Shown here: positions 17,935-26,473 of the stretch, in pieces
Layout of the letters: each line of letters starts with the position of its first letter
Numbering within the stretch: position 1 is the first letter of the stretch
Source: Actinomadura darangshiensis
GTDB lineage: Bacteria > Actinomycetota > Actinomycetes > Streptosporangiales > Streptosporangiaceae
Reading direction: 5' to 3'
Assembly (NCBI RefSeq): GCF_004349235.1
Contig: NZ_SMKY01000017.1
Location: forward strand, 1 to 62,719
DNA: 62,719 bases
Position numbers and translations under genes: made by a program
The notes under the pieces: generated by a model
Seen by the model: only the letters and a program-made list of their open reading frames with translations
Database searches by the model: none
Told to the model about the DNA's origin: nothing

Positions 17935-18053
17935 ATGACCCTCACACCCGCCGTGCTCACGCGCTCACGGCAGTCCCGGCTCCGCCGGGCCGCCCCTGCC
18001 GGGGCTCAGATTCCTCCCCGGCTTGAAGGCCCGGGCATCCTCTGGAGGCACAG

Positions 18054-18614
18054 GTGAACGTCAACGCAGACGCTGAGACCAGCACGCGCGACCGGCGGGC
18101 GGAGGTGCGGCGGCTCATCGAGGCGATGGAGCACGCCAAGATCATCAGCGACGGCCACTTCTCCGCGCTCGGCATGCTGATCACCGACGCCTCGCTCGGC
18201 GCCGACGAGCCCGCCCTGGTCGAATGCCAGGACGGGCTCCAATGGCTGCACCGCCACTACCTCGACGTCGCCGCCCTCGACGGCCCGCAGCGCGAGCAGC
18301 GCGGCCGCATCCTCGGGCTGATCGACGTGGTGCACTGGGCGCTGAAGCGGCTCCCGTCCGGCCTCCAGCTCGCCCTCCAGCCCGACGGCCACGCCGCCCG
18401 CTTCCTCGTCGCGGTGTTCCGCCGCCAGGGCCTGTCCAACCAGCAGCTCGCCGCCGAGCTCGGCACCGACGAGACCGAGATCAGCCGCGTCGGCCGCAGG
18501 CTGCTGTCGGCGGGCGTCGTGTGGCGCCGCAAGGAGTGGCGGCAGAACGCCTGGGACCTCACCCCGCGCGGGCGCCACTACCTGGAGGCGTCCGGCCTGC
18601 TCGCCGACGCCTAG
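18054..18614 (+). CDS. winged-helix DNA-binding protein, function unknown
   Basis: 186 aa. The first 110 residues are helical with no motif known to me. Residues 120-175 look like a winged helix (LSNQQLAAELGTDETEISRVGRRLLSAGVVWRRK...DLTPRGRHYLE), resembling MarR or ArsR-type wings. The GTG start follows GGAGG by 5 nt, and that site is within about 10 bp of the right hairpin of the IscB element. Its native upstream region is therefore separated or altered. The stop overlaps the convergent oxidoreductase stop by 4 bp. Confidence 0.7.
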   Translation: MNVNADAETSTRDRRAEVRRLIEAMEHAKIISDGHFSALGMLITDASLGADEPALVECQDGLQWLHRHYLDVAALDGPQREQRGRILGLIDVVHWALKRLPSGLQLALQPDGHAARFLVAVFRRQGLSNQQLAAELGTDETEISRVGRRLLSAGVVWRRKEWRQNAWDLTPRGRHYLEASGLLADA

Positions 18615-19465
18615 CGCGCGAGCAGGGTGATCAGGCGGGCGAGGCCGTCGTCGCCGTGGCCTTCGGCGACCGCGCGGTCGAACAGCTCGCGCAGCGCCGG
18701 GAGGTGGCCGGGGTCGACGCCCTGGTCGCGGCTCGTCTCGATCAGGCCGGGGAACGCCACCTGGCTCGTCGCCACGCTGGAGACCGCGGTGCCGAAGTCG
18801 CCCTCGTCGACGGCGCGGGCCTGCTCGGGGAACGACGCCATCATCGCGGTCAGCCACGCGGTCGCCATCGGCTCGAACGTCGTGGCCGGGATCTTCTCGG
18901 ACCGGACGAGCGCCACCGCGTGCTGGAAGCCGGCGATCATCCCGTACATCGCGTCCAGCAGCGCCAGGTCGAACAGCGGCGCGAGACCGGGGTCCGCGCC
19001 GAGGAACTGCGGCCTGCCGAGCACCGCGAGGGTTTCGCGGTGCTCGCCGAACGCCTCGTCGTCGCCGCTGTAGAGGACGAGCGCCCCGGGCCGCCCGATC
19101 ATGGGCGGGACGGCCATGATGCCGCCGTCGACGTACCGGCCGCCGTTCCCGGTGACGCGGCCGGCGAGGTCGCGGGCCTGCCGGGGCGTCCCGTTGGTGA
19201 GCTGGACGATCGTCCGCCCGGCCAGGGCGTCGCCGGTCAGGATCTCCTCGGCGTTGGCGTAGACGGACAGGCACACGATCACCAGCGGGCTCGCCGAGAT
19301 CGCCTCGGCCGCCGTTCCGGCCTTCATCGCGCCCTTGGCGACCAGGGGCCCGGCCTTGGCGGGTGAGCGATTCCAGACGGTGACGGTTCGGCCGTCCTTG
19401 AGGAATGCCTCGGCTAGAGCGGCGCCCATCAGGCCCAGGCCGAGGACGGTCACGGATGTCTTCAT
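18611..19465 (-). CDS. imine-reductase-like / beta-hydroxyacid dehydrogenase-fold NAD(P) enzyme
   Basis: 284 aa. N-terminal Rossmann fold with GLGLMGAALAEAFLKDG and the NADPH-type WNRSPAKA, then QLTNGTPRQA and GGIMAVPPMIG, which are hallmarks of the imine reductase branch rather than of 3-hydroxyisobutyrate dehydrogenase. The C-terminal helical domain forms the dimer. AAGGAG lies 7 nt before the ATG. It is divergent from the large AfsR-type regulator across 77 bp, so it may be its target. The natural substrate is not predictable. Confidence 0.85.
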   Translation of the reverse strand: MKTSVTVLGLGLMGAALAEAFLKDGRTVTVWNRSPAKAGPLVAKGAMKAGTAAEAISASPLVIVCLSVYANAEEILTGDALAGRTIVQLTNGTPRQARDLAGRVTGNGGRYVDGGIMAVPPMIGRPGALVLYSGDDEAFGEHRETLAVLGRPQFLGADPGLAPLFDLALLDAMYGMIAGFQHAVALVRSEKIPATTFEPMATAWLTAMMASFPEQARAVDEGDFGTAVSSVATSQVAFPGLIETSRDQGVDPGHLPALRELFDRAVAEGHGDDGLARLITLLAR

Positions 19466-19542
19466 GCCGGTTCTCCTTCGCTAGGGCTCCAGCCTGCGGC
19501 GGACGGGTTCGGGAAAGGTTCGGGCCGCATTACGGTGGGCAT
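19466..19542. promoter_or_regulatory. divergent promoter region of the AfsR-type regulator
   Basis: A TACGGT box (19531-19536) lies only 6 nt before the regulator ATG, with a weak TTCGGG 17 bp upstream. This spacing would give a leaderless transcript. The gap is short enough for one bound regulator to affect both divergent genes. Confidence 0.4.
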
Positions 19543-22476
19543 ATGCGCTTCGGGGTCCTCGGTCCGCTGGAGGTGCGGACGGAGGACGGCCGGGAGGTCC
19601 GGGTCGCCGACCGGAAGGTCCGCGTGCTCCTGGCGGACCTCCTCGCGCACGCGGGAGAAGTGGTCTCCGCCGACCGGCTCATCGACGACCTGTGGGGCGT
19701 CGACCTGCCCGCCGATCCGGTGGCGACCCTCCGGGCCCGCGTCTCGCAGCTTCGCCGGACGTTGGAGGACGCCGAGCCCGGCTCCCGGGCGCTGGTCGAA
19801 TCGCGTCCGCCCGGCTACCGGCTGGCCGCGCGAACCGACGCGCAGACCTTCGCCCACCTGACCGAGCAGGCGATGGCAGACCCCGACGCGGCGACCCGCG
19901 CCTCGCTCCTGACCGACGCGCTGGCGCTGTGGCGAGGCCCCGCGTACGCCGACTTCACCGACGCGCCGTTCGCGCTCGCCGAGATCCTGCGCCTGGACGA
20001 GTTGCGTCTCGCCGCCATGGAGAGCCGCGCCGAGGCTCGATCGGAGTCGGGCGAGGACGCGGCGCTGGTGGCCGAACTGCGCGGGCTTGTGGACGAGCAC
20101 CCGCTACGAGAACGTCTCCGTGCCGCGTACATGCGCGCGCTCTACGGCGCGGGCCGTCCCGCCGAAGCCCTGGCCGCGTACGACGATCTGCGTGTCCGGC
20201 TGCGGGACGAACTGGGCCTGGACCCGGCCCCCGACCTGGTGGCATTGCAGACGGCCATTCTCCGTCGCGAACCCGTGTTCACCGGGACGAGCGGGAACCT
20301 GCCCGCTGACGTGACTCCTCTCATCGGCCGGGACGAAGCCGTGCGCGAGCTGACCAGGTTGCTGGACGAGGCGCGCCTGGTGACGCTGCACGGGACGGGC
20401 GGCGTGGGCAAGACGCGGCTCGCCGTGGCGGTCGCGCGCCGGCTGCACGCGGCCTGGCTCGTACCGCTGGACGAAGGGCTGGATGCGGGGGCGTCCATCG
20501 ACGACATGGCGTCGTTCGTGGGCGGAGTGCTGGGGCTGCGCGACGATGCGGGCTCCGGTGAGAGTCCAGCCGGGAGGCTCAGCGAGGCTCTGCACGGGAA
20601 GCGGGCGCTGCTCGTCCTCGACAACTGCGAGCATGTGACCGACTCGGCCGCACTGCTCGCCGCCCGACTCCTGCGGGACGTTCCCGACCTGCGCGTCCTC
20701 GCCACGAGCCGGGAGCCGCTCGCGATCTCGGGTGAGCGGCTCTGGACCGTCCCACCCCTGAACTCCCGCGCTGCCGCCCGGCTGTTCGCGGAACGGTCGG
20801 GCATCCCGGCCGGCGCGGCGGTCACGGCGATCTGCGACCGGCTCGACGGCGTCCCGCTGGCACTGGAACTGGCGGCCACCCGTGCGCGGGCGCTCGGCGT
20901 GGACGAACTGGCCGCGCGGCTCGACGACCGGTTCCGCCTGCTCTCGTCCGGCACACGGGACGCCCCGGCCCGCCAGCGGACGCTCCGCGCGCTGATCGAC
21001 TGGAGCTGGGAGCCCTTGGACGAACGCGCACGGGCGGTACTGCGGCGGTTGGCGATCCACGCGGGCGGATGCACCCTCGAAGCGGCGGAAGCGGTCTGCG
21101 GCGCCGAGGTGGAGGTGCTCGCGGACCTCGTCGACCGGTCGCTCGTCGTCGCCGGCAACGGGCGCTACCGGCTGCTGGAGTCGATCGCCGCGTACTGCGT
21201 CGAACGCCTTCACGAGGCGGGCGAGTACGAGGAGACGCGCCACCGCCACGCCGCCTACTACGCGGGCCTCGCCGAACGCGTCGACCTTCGCGGTCCTGCC
21301 CAGAGGGACGCGTTGAGGCAGCTCCGCGCAGAGACCGGCAACATCCGCGTCGCCCTCGACGGCGCCGACCCTGACCTCGCGTTGCGCTTGGTGAACGCGA
21401 TGGGGTGGGCCTGGTTCCTGTGGGGACGGCCGGGCGAGGCGCGCCGAGCATTCGAGCGTGTCCTGTCCGTCTCCACGGCGAAGTCCACGGCCAGAGCCCG
21501 GACCTGGCACACCGCGTTCACCATGCTCGACGGCGACGGCGCCGACCGGGACGAGCGCGTCCGCTACGCCCTGGCCTCGGACGACACCGCTTGGGCGCGC
21601 TGGTTCCTCGGGTTCGTCCGCGCCGGGTTCGGCGATCTGGACGCGATCGGCGACCTGACGGCACGCGCGCTCGCCGGATTCCGAGCGGACGGTGATGTCT
21701 GGGGCGAGGCGGCGGCACACGCGACCCAGGCCGCCCAGGCCCTGTCCGCCGGCGACCTCGACCAGGCGAGACGATCCGGAGAGCGCGCCCTGGACCTGTT
21801 CGGCAGGACCGGCGACCGCTGGGGACGTCTCCAGGCCGCCGAGACCCTCGGCCTCCTAGCCGAGGTGACGGGCGAATACGCCCGCGCGCGAGAACTGCAC
21901 GAGCGCGGCCTGCGCGATGCCGAAGAGTCCGGCCTTTGGACGGAGGTCTCCGCCCGCCTGTCCCGCCTCGGCCGCGTCGCCCTGCTCGAAGGCGACCCCG
22001 ACCAGGCCGACGACCTGCACGAACGCGCCAGGCGGCTGGCCGTCCGCGAGTCGCACAAGCGGATGGAGAACTTCGCCGACATCGGCCTCGCCCTGGCGGC
22101 ACGCCGCCGCGGACGCCTGGGCGAGGCCGAGACCATCCTCCGCCGCTGGCTCGACTGGTGCCGCGACGTCGACGGCGCCCCCGGCCTCGCCTTCCTCCTC
22201 GCCGAACTGGGCTTCATAGCCGAACTCCGCGGCGAGGCGGACGAGGCCCTCGACCTCCACACCGAGGGCCTCGCAGCGGCCCGCGCGACCGGCAACCCAC
22301 GCGCGATCGCCCTGGCCCAGGAAGGCATGGCAGGCGCGCATTCCCTCGCAGGCCGTCCCGACGAAGCCGCAAAGTCCCTGGCCGCCGCGTCCGAGGCCCG
22401 CGAGGCCGCCGGCGCCCCCCTCCCCGAAGCCGAGCGCGGCGACGTCGACCGGATCAGGGCCCGGCGCGCCTGGTGA
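19543..22476 (+). CDS. AfsR/SARP-type regulator with NB-ARC-like ATPase and TPR repeats
   Basis: 977 aa. Residues 1-90 are an OmpR-type winged helix (MRFGVLGPLEVR...VSADRLIDDLWG...LRARVSQLRRTL...GYRLA). A BTAD all-helical domain follows to about 250. The ATPase starts at about 262, with Walker A GTGGVGKTRLA, Walker B ALLVLDNCEHV and the ATSREPL sensor segment. The rest (about 580-977) is TPR-like helical repeats. Such proteins activate local or antibiotic genes in response to ligand or phosphorylation. No biosynthetic cluster adjoins it, so targets may be the flanking reductase and exporter. Confidence 0.9.
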   Translation: MRFGVLGPLEVRTEDGREVRVADRKVRVLLADLLAHAGEVVSADRLIDDLWGVDLPADPVATLRARVSQLRRTLEDAEPGSRALVESRPPGYRLAARTDAQTFAHLTEQAMADPDAATRASLLTDALALWRGPAYADFTDAPFALAEILRLDELRLAAMESRAEARSESGEDAALVAELRGLVDEHPLRERLRAAYMRALYGAGRPAEALAAYDDLRVRLRDELGLDPAPDLVALQTAILRREPVFTGTSGNLPADVTPLIGRDEAVRELTRLLDEARLVTLHGTGGVGKTRLAVAVARRLHAAWLVPLDEGLDAGASIDDMASFVGGVLGLRDDAGSGESPAGRLSEALHGKRALLVLDNCEHVTDSAALLAARLLRDVPDLRVLATSREPLAISGERLWTVPPLNSRAAARLFAERSGIPAGAAVTAICDRLDGVPLALELAATRARALGVDELAARLDDRFRLLSSGTRDAPARQRTLRALIDWSWEPLDERARAVLRRLAIHAGGCTLEAAEAVCGAEVEVLADLVDRSLVVAGNGRYRLLESIAAYCVERLHEAGEYEETRHRHAAYYAGLAERVDLRGPAQRDALRQLRAETGNIRVALDGADPDLALRLVNAMGWAWFLWGRPGEARRAFERVLSVSTAKSTARARTWHTAFTMLDGDGADRDERVRYALASDDTAWARWFLGFVRAGFGDLDAIGDLTARALAGFRADGDVWGEAAAHATQAAQALSAGDLDQARRSGERALDLFGRTGDRWGRLQAAETLGLLAEVTGEYARARELHERGLRDAEESGLWTEVSARLSRLGRVALLEGDPDQADDLHERARRLAVRESHKRMENFADIGLALAARRRGRLGEAETILRRWLDWCRDVDGAPGLAFLLAELGFIAELRGEADEALDLHTEGLAAARATGNPRAIALAQEGMAGAHSLAGRPDEAAKSLAAASEAREAAGAPLPEAERGDVDRIRARRAW

Positions 22477-23650
22477 CGGTCAGCGGCAGGGCCAGCAGCA
22501 TCACGGCGGCGGTCAGCGCGAAGGCGGCCGGGTAGCCGGTCTGGGCGGCGGCCACGCCGAATGCGGCGCCGCCGACGCCCATGCCGCCGTCGTAGCCGAC
22601 GTTCCACAGCGCGCTGACCGTCCCGTAGCCGGAGGCGGGGGCCCGCTCGAACATCACGGCGATGCTGGCGTTCTGCACGACGCCGAACCCGCAGCCGAAC
22701 AGCAGCATCGCGGCGAAGACGGCGGCCGTGTCGGGCACGAGGAACAGCAGGGCGATCCCGGAGGCGGCGACGACCACCGCGGGTGGCAGCAGCCGTCCGG
22801 CGCCGTACCGGTCCCCGGCCCGTCCCGCCCACCAGCGGGTCAGCGTCGCGGCCGCCGGCTGGACGAACAGGGCCGCCGCCGCGACGCCGCCGCCCGGGAC
22901 GGCGTCCGGCAGGAACGTCACCAGGATCCCCGCCGCCATCGCGGCCGCGGCGAACGCGAGGGTCGGGCGCATCAGCGCCGCCGACCGCAGCCCCGCCGCG
23001 ATGCCGAACGGCCGGTCCGCCGACGAGGACGACGCGTGGGCGACGTGGCGGGGCAGGCCGGGCAGGATCGCCAGCGCGGCGAGCGACACCACCGACGCCG
23101 CGACGAACACCGGTGTGTAGCCGACCTGACCGGCGAGCCACACGCCGAGCGGCAGCGCGAGCACCGACGGCACCCCGGCCACCATCCCGAACAGTCCGAG
23201 GCCCTCGCCGCGCCGCTCCGCCGGGACGAGCTCCGCGACCAGCGCGTTCGTGGCGACGACGGTGACCGCGAAGCCGAGCCCGCGCACCAGGCTCACCGCC
23301 GTGATCATCGCCATGCCCTGCGAGAAGGGCAGCGCGAGCGACGGCAGCCCGAGCAGCAGCAGGCCCGTCCCGAACACCCGCCGGTACCCGAACCGGGCGA
23401 GCAGCCGGGGCAGCGCCAGCTCGGCGAGCACCGTCGTCAGCATCAGCGCGCCCGTCGCGACGCCCGCGCCGACGCCGCCGGCCCCGCCGGCCGCCGCGTA
23501 CATCGGGACGACCGAAAGCAGCAGGAAGAACCCCGTCAGCGTGCTGAAGGTGGCCGCGAACACGAGCGCGAGGGACCGACTCACCAAGCGCGGACGCGGG
23601 TAGCGGACGGTATTCTCCCGCTGTAGCGTCTCGCGCTCGCTCATGGCCAT
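22454..23650 (-). CDS. MFS transporter, drug-exporter type
   Basis: 398 aa with twelve hydrophobic segments and MFS loop motifs (LPRLLARFGYRRVFGTG between helices 2 and 3, ELVPAERRGEGLG after helix 4, WWAGRAGDRYGAGRL in the second half). Probably exports a small molecule. Starts at 23650 or 23644 are both in frame; neither has a well-spaced ribosome site, because the TnpB element begins within a few bases upstream. The 3' end overlaps the convergent AfsR-type gene by 23 bp. Confidence 0.85.
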   Translation of the reverse strand: MAMSERETLQRENTVRYPRPRLVSRSLALVFAATFSTLTGFFLLLSVVPMYAAAGGAGGVGAGVATGALMLTTVLAELALPRLLARFGYRRVFGTGLLLLGLPSLALPFSQGMAMITAVSLVRGLGFAVTVVATNALVAELVPAERRGEGLGLFGMVAGVPSVLALPLGVWLAGQVGYTPVFVAASVVSLAALAILPGLPRHVAHASSSSADRPFGIAAGLRSAALMRPTLAFAAAAMAAGILVTFLPDAVPGGGVAAAALFVQPAAATLTRWWAGRAGDRYGAGRLLPPAVVVAASGIALLFLVPDTAAVFAAMLLFGCGFGVVQNASIAVMFERAPASGYGTVSALWNVGYDGGMGVGGAAFGVAAAQTGYPAAFALTAAVMLLALPLTVTRRAGP

Positions 23651-23656
23651 GACATT

Positions 23657-23860
23657 AGTTGAATCCTCCCCTCCCTAACGGGAAGGGGATTCCCTCCCGT
23701 TATGGGGTTCGCGGGGATTTCCGGCTCAGGTCGCCTCAGAGCCCGGCGGGCTCTCAGGTCTTACACCCTCGGCACCGGCCGGGACGAAACCTGCCCGGAC
23801 CAGCATCACATGCGCGGAGTTCTTGTCCCGGGGACGAGACACCCCACACCTCGTGCAGGA
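23657..23860 (-). ncRNA. presumed TnpB reRNA (omega-RNA) at the right end
   Basis: TnpB guide RNAs are cut from the 3' end of the tnpB transcript through the right end, with the guide read from flanking DNA. Here the scaffold would overlap the last codons of tnpB and the 23657-23690 hairpin. The guide would be the first bases beyond it, which are the start region of the MFS gene. The 5' limit is only an estimate. Confidence 0.4.
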
Positions 23861-24928
23861 GTACGTGCGTTCCGACAGTGGCAGTGCGTGCTTGGTTCTC
23901 GCTCCACACGATGCACAATCGGTAGTGGTATTCCTGGGGTCGACCAGCACGATCAGCCGACCGTGCTTGCGCCCCATGTCGATCAGTTCGCGTTTGGCGG
24001 CGCCGATCGCCGCGTCGGCGGCCTTGCGCGACATCGTCGAGCGCGCCAGAAACCTGGGCCGGAAGTCCTCCACCGCGATCCGGTCATGGTCACGCACGAC
24101 TTGCTTGGCCCATTTGCGGGCCGTGTCCTGGCGTTGCCGCTGCACCCTCTTGTGCAGCCGGGCGGCTCGGCGCGCGGCGCGCTTATACCCCTTAGACCGG
24201 GGGATGCCCTTGAGGGTACGGCGGCGGGCCATCTGCCGCTGATACCGAGCCAGCTTCGCAGCGGCCGTCTTGCCGTGCTGGGGGTGCGGAAGATCGTGGA
24301 TGTCGCTGGTGGTGGTCGCCAGCTCCTTGACACCCCCGTCGACCCCGATCGCCCTACCGGTGACGGGCAACGGCTCGACCTGGGCGGGGACGACGAAGGA
24401 GGCGTACCAATTGCCGAGGCTGTCGCGGTACACCCGCACCGACGACGGCTCGGCGGGCAACTCCCGCGACCACACCACCCTCACCCCGATGCCGCCCGCC
24501 AGCAGCAGGCGACGGTTACGCATCCGGAACCCCCGCCGGGTGTAGTTCAGCGTCGGATTCGCGAGGCCCCGCTTCTTCAAGCGTGGCATCTCCACACGCT
24601 GCCGCATCGGCAGCCGCGCCTGGATGTCCTTGATCGCTTTCGCGCGCGATCGGCCGAAGTCCCGGATGATCTGCTGCTGCGGCACACTCGCACCCCGACG
24701 TAACCAGCCGTGCGCGGCGCGCCAGCCGGTCAGCTTCCGGTCCAGCGCCGCCGGGCCGATCTCCTCTCCCGCCAGGTTGGCGGCACGAGATTCGACGACG
24801 CACTGGTTCCACACCCAGCGACACCGATCCCACTCCCGCAACAGGGCCTTGTGGGTGCGGCCGGACAGACGCAGACGGTAGGTGTACCGGGCGACACCCG
24901 GCTCCCCATTCGTCTCTGTCCGCAGCAT
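23726..24928 (-). CDS. tnpB: TnpB RNA-guided nuclease
   Basis: 400 aa, normal family length. Order: N-terminal wedge/REC-like region (YRLRLSGRTHKALLREWDRCRWVWNQ), RuvC-I with Asp197 in GVDGGVKELATT, a basic helical region, RuvC-II with Glu287 in IAVEDFRPRF, a CxxC...CxxC zinc knuckle (Cys338, 341, 358, 361), and RuvC-III with Asp368 in RPRDKNSAHVM. All three acidic residues are present, so it appears catalytically intact, unlike the nuclease-dead repressors derived from TnpB. The start codon lies inside the left-end hairpin. Confidence 0.93.
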   Translation of the reverse strand: MLRTETNGEPGVARYTYRLRLSGRTHKALLREWDRCRWVWNQCVVESRAANLAGEEIGPAALDRKLTGWRAAHGWLRRGASVPQQQIIRDFGRSRAKAIKDIQARLPMRQRVEMPRLKKRGLANPTLNYTRRGFRMRNRRLLLAGGIGVRVVWSRELPAEPSSVRVYRDSLGNWYASFVVPAQVEPLPVTGRAIGVDGGVKELATTTSDIHDLPHPQHGKTAAAKLARYQRQMARRRTLKGIPRSKGYKRAARRAARLHKRVQRQRQDTARKWAKQVVRDHDRIAVEDFRPRFLARSTMSRKAADAAIGAAKRELIDMGRKHGRLIVLVDPRNTTTDCASCGARTKHALPLSERTYSCTRCGVSRPRDKNSAHVMLVRAGFVPAGAEGVRPESPPGSEAT

Positions 24929-24962
24929 GCGATGACCCTACCGCATGCCTTCGAACTGGTGA

Positions 24963-25052
24963 GCGAAACGGTCAGATCTCGACTTCGGCGACCTCGGCGA
25001 GACCGCCGTCCGGGACGGGATCGCGGCGGTGGCCGGCCTCCTCGCTTATTGA
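24963..25052 (+). pseudogene. C-terminal remnant of a MocR/aminotransferase-fold regulator
   Basis: About 29 codons remain open to the TGA at 25050. They contain LDFGDLGETAVRDGIAAV followed by AGLLAY and stop. The spacing of L-F, L-E, G-I and a terminal helix is the usual end of PLP-fold MocR regulators and class I aminotransferases. Immediately upstream the frame is closed by a TGA at 24960 and then runs into the TnpB element. The rest of the gene would have been lost at or before insertion. Family call is an inference from a short piece. Confidence 0.45.
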
Positions 25053-25163
25053 GTTGATTGCTAATAACGGCGCCTCGGCATGTGACAGGACTTCATTCCG
25101 CGCGTCACGCCCCCTGGGACACAGTCGTCAGCATTCGGTTTCCAGCCCACCCCTGGAGCGAGA

Positions 25164-26435
25164 ATGCGCTTTCGTGCCCTCCTCACCACCGCGGCGCTAG
25201 GGGCCGCGCTCGGCGTGCCCGCCGCCGCGCCGCCCGCGATGGCGGCACCGCCGGGCTGCACGGCCACCGACGCGGACATCTACGCGGCGGCGCCGGCGGC
25301 GGTGCCGGGGAACCCGGGCGACCTGCTCGCCTGCCGCCCCGCGAAGCTGACGAACATCCCCGGCGACGTCCCGATGAAGGCGTGGAAGGTCCGCTACGTC
25401 TCGACCGACGCCAAGGGCGCCAAGAACGTGGTGACCGGCACGGTCGCGGTCCCGGACGCGGCCTGGACGAAGGGCGGCTCCCGCCCGACCGTCGCGTTCA
25501 ACCCCGGGACGCTCGGCTCCGGCCAGCAGTGCGCCTTCTCCAAGCAGCTCGCGGGCCAGTACGTCGACATGTACGAGGGCGCGAACCTGACCCTGTTCCT
25601 CAAGGCCGGGTACGCGGTCGCCGCGACCGACGGCGTCGGCTACCTGAACGGCCAGGTCCACACGTACATGGTCGGCGCTAACGCCGGGCACGCGCTGCTC
25701 GACATCGTCCGGACGTCCCGCCAGGTCCCGGGCGGCACCCTCACCCCTGACGGCAAGGTCGGCATCTCCGGCTACTCCGAGGGCGGCGCCGCCGCGCTGT
25801 GGGGCGCGCAGCTCGCCGCGTCCTACGCCCCCGAGTTGGACGTCGCCGGTGCGGCGGCGGGCGGCGTGCCCGGAGACCTGAAGGTGACCGCGAAGCAGCT
25901 GAACGGGAGCCTGTTCGCGGGCTTCCTCGCCGACGCGCTCGTCGGCCTGCACGCGACCCACCCGGAGATGCCGTTCGACGAGCTGATGAACGACCGGGGC
26001 AAGCAGGCGATCAAGGACGTGGGGTCGAACTGCCTGTACGGGACGCTCGCCGTCTTCCTCGGGGCGAAGGTCGAGAACTTCTCCACCGACGGTCTGTCGC
26101 TGGACCAGATCTACGCGCTCAAGGGGCCCGGCGGTGTGACGTGGGGCGACATCGTCGACCGGCAGAAGCTCGGCGCCGGCATCGGCACCCCGTCCTCGGC
26201 CGCGAAGTACAAGATCGGCTTCCCGGTGTTCCAGTACCGCGGCTGGCTGGAGGAGATCATCCCGCACGAGACCGAGGACGCCACCCGCCAGGCGTACTGC
26301 AAGGCCGGCATCAGCACGACGTGGAAGAACACCTACCCGGCCGAGCACCTGTCCACCGACTGGGGAGCGGCCGGGGACGTGACGAACTTCCTCGGCGACC
26401 GCTTCGAGGGCAAGCCCGCCCAGGGCAACTGCTGA
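25164..26435 (+). CDS. secreted lipase (fungal-type secretory lipase family)
   Basis: 423 aa with a Sec signal peptide (residues 1-28, MRFRALLTTAALGAALG, cut after AMA-A). The alpha/beta hydrolase nucleophile is Ser205 in GYSEGG. Asp and His would come from the C-terminal FQYRGWLEEIIPH and EHLSTDW regions. Paired cysteines suggest an exported, disulfide-containing enzyme. GGAG lies 5 nt before the ATG. It is the first gene of a set with a desaturase and a fatty acyl-AMP ligase, so released fatty acids may feed these enzymes. Confidence 0.87.
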   Translation: MRFRALLTTAALGAALGVPAAAPPAMAAPPGCTATDADIYAAAPAAVPGNPGDLLACRPAKLTNIPGDVPMKAWKVRYVSTDAKGAKNVVTGTVAVPDAAWTKGGSRPTVAFNPGTLGSGQQCAFSKQLAGQYVDMYEGANLTLFLKAGYAVAATDGVGYLNGQVHTYMVGANAGHALLDIVRTSRQVPGGTLTPDGKVGISGYSEGGAAALWGAQLAASYAPELDVAGAAAGGVPGDLKVTAKQLNGSLFAGFLADALVGLHATHPEMPFDELMNDRGKQAIKDVGSNCLYGTLAVFLGAKVENFSTDGLSLDQIYALKGPGGVTWGDIVDRQKLGAGIGTPSSAAKYKIGFPVFQYRGWLEEIIPHETEDATRQAYCKAGISTTWKNTYPAEHLSTDWGAAGDVTNFLGDRFEGKPAQGNC

Positions 26436-26473
26436 ACCGCATCCCCACCACCATCGAACGAGGAGTCCTGAAC

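Larger units (their letters stand above)
16281..18040 (+). mobile_element. IscB element of IS200/IS605 type, without transposase
   Basis: The unit is bounded by two near-identical hairpin sequences in the same orientation. On the left is CCCCGGCCTGAAGGCCGGGG (16281-16300); on the right is 18016-18035, matching at 18 of 20 positions. Between them lie the presumed omega-RNA and iscB but no Y1 transposase, so movement would need TnpA in trans. Exact ends are not fixed: family ends lie some bases outside such hairpins. The element sits between the divergent nitrilase and wHTH genes. Confidence 0.7.
23657..24960 (-). mobile_element. TnpB element of IS200/IS605 type, without transposase
   Basis: Single-gene element between the MFS exporter start and a truncated reading frame at 24963. 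The transposon right end (left on the map, 23657-23690) is a hairpin with arms CCCCTCCC and GGGAAGGGG flanked by GAATC / GATTC. The other end carries GCATGCG (24925-24931) and CGCATGC (24942-24948) around the tnpB start. No tnpA is present. Boundaries are approximate; about 24950-24975 is likely for the upstream one. Confidence 0.65.

Noticed and set aside
16281..18035. The two 20-bp hairpins as a CRISPR or direct-repeat array
   Set aside because: There are only two copies, 1.7 kb apart, framing iscB; they fit transposon ends.
25051..25060. GTTGATTG as the TTGAT-type target motif of the TnpB element
   Set aside because: It lies on the wrong strand for the element's orientation and about 90 bp beyond the likely end.
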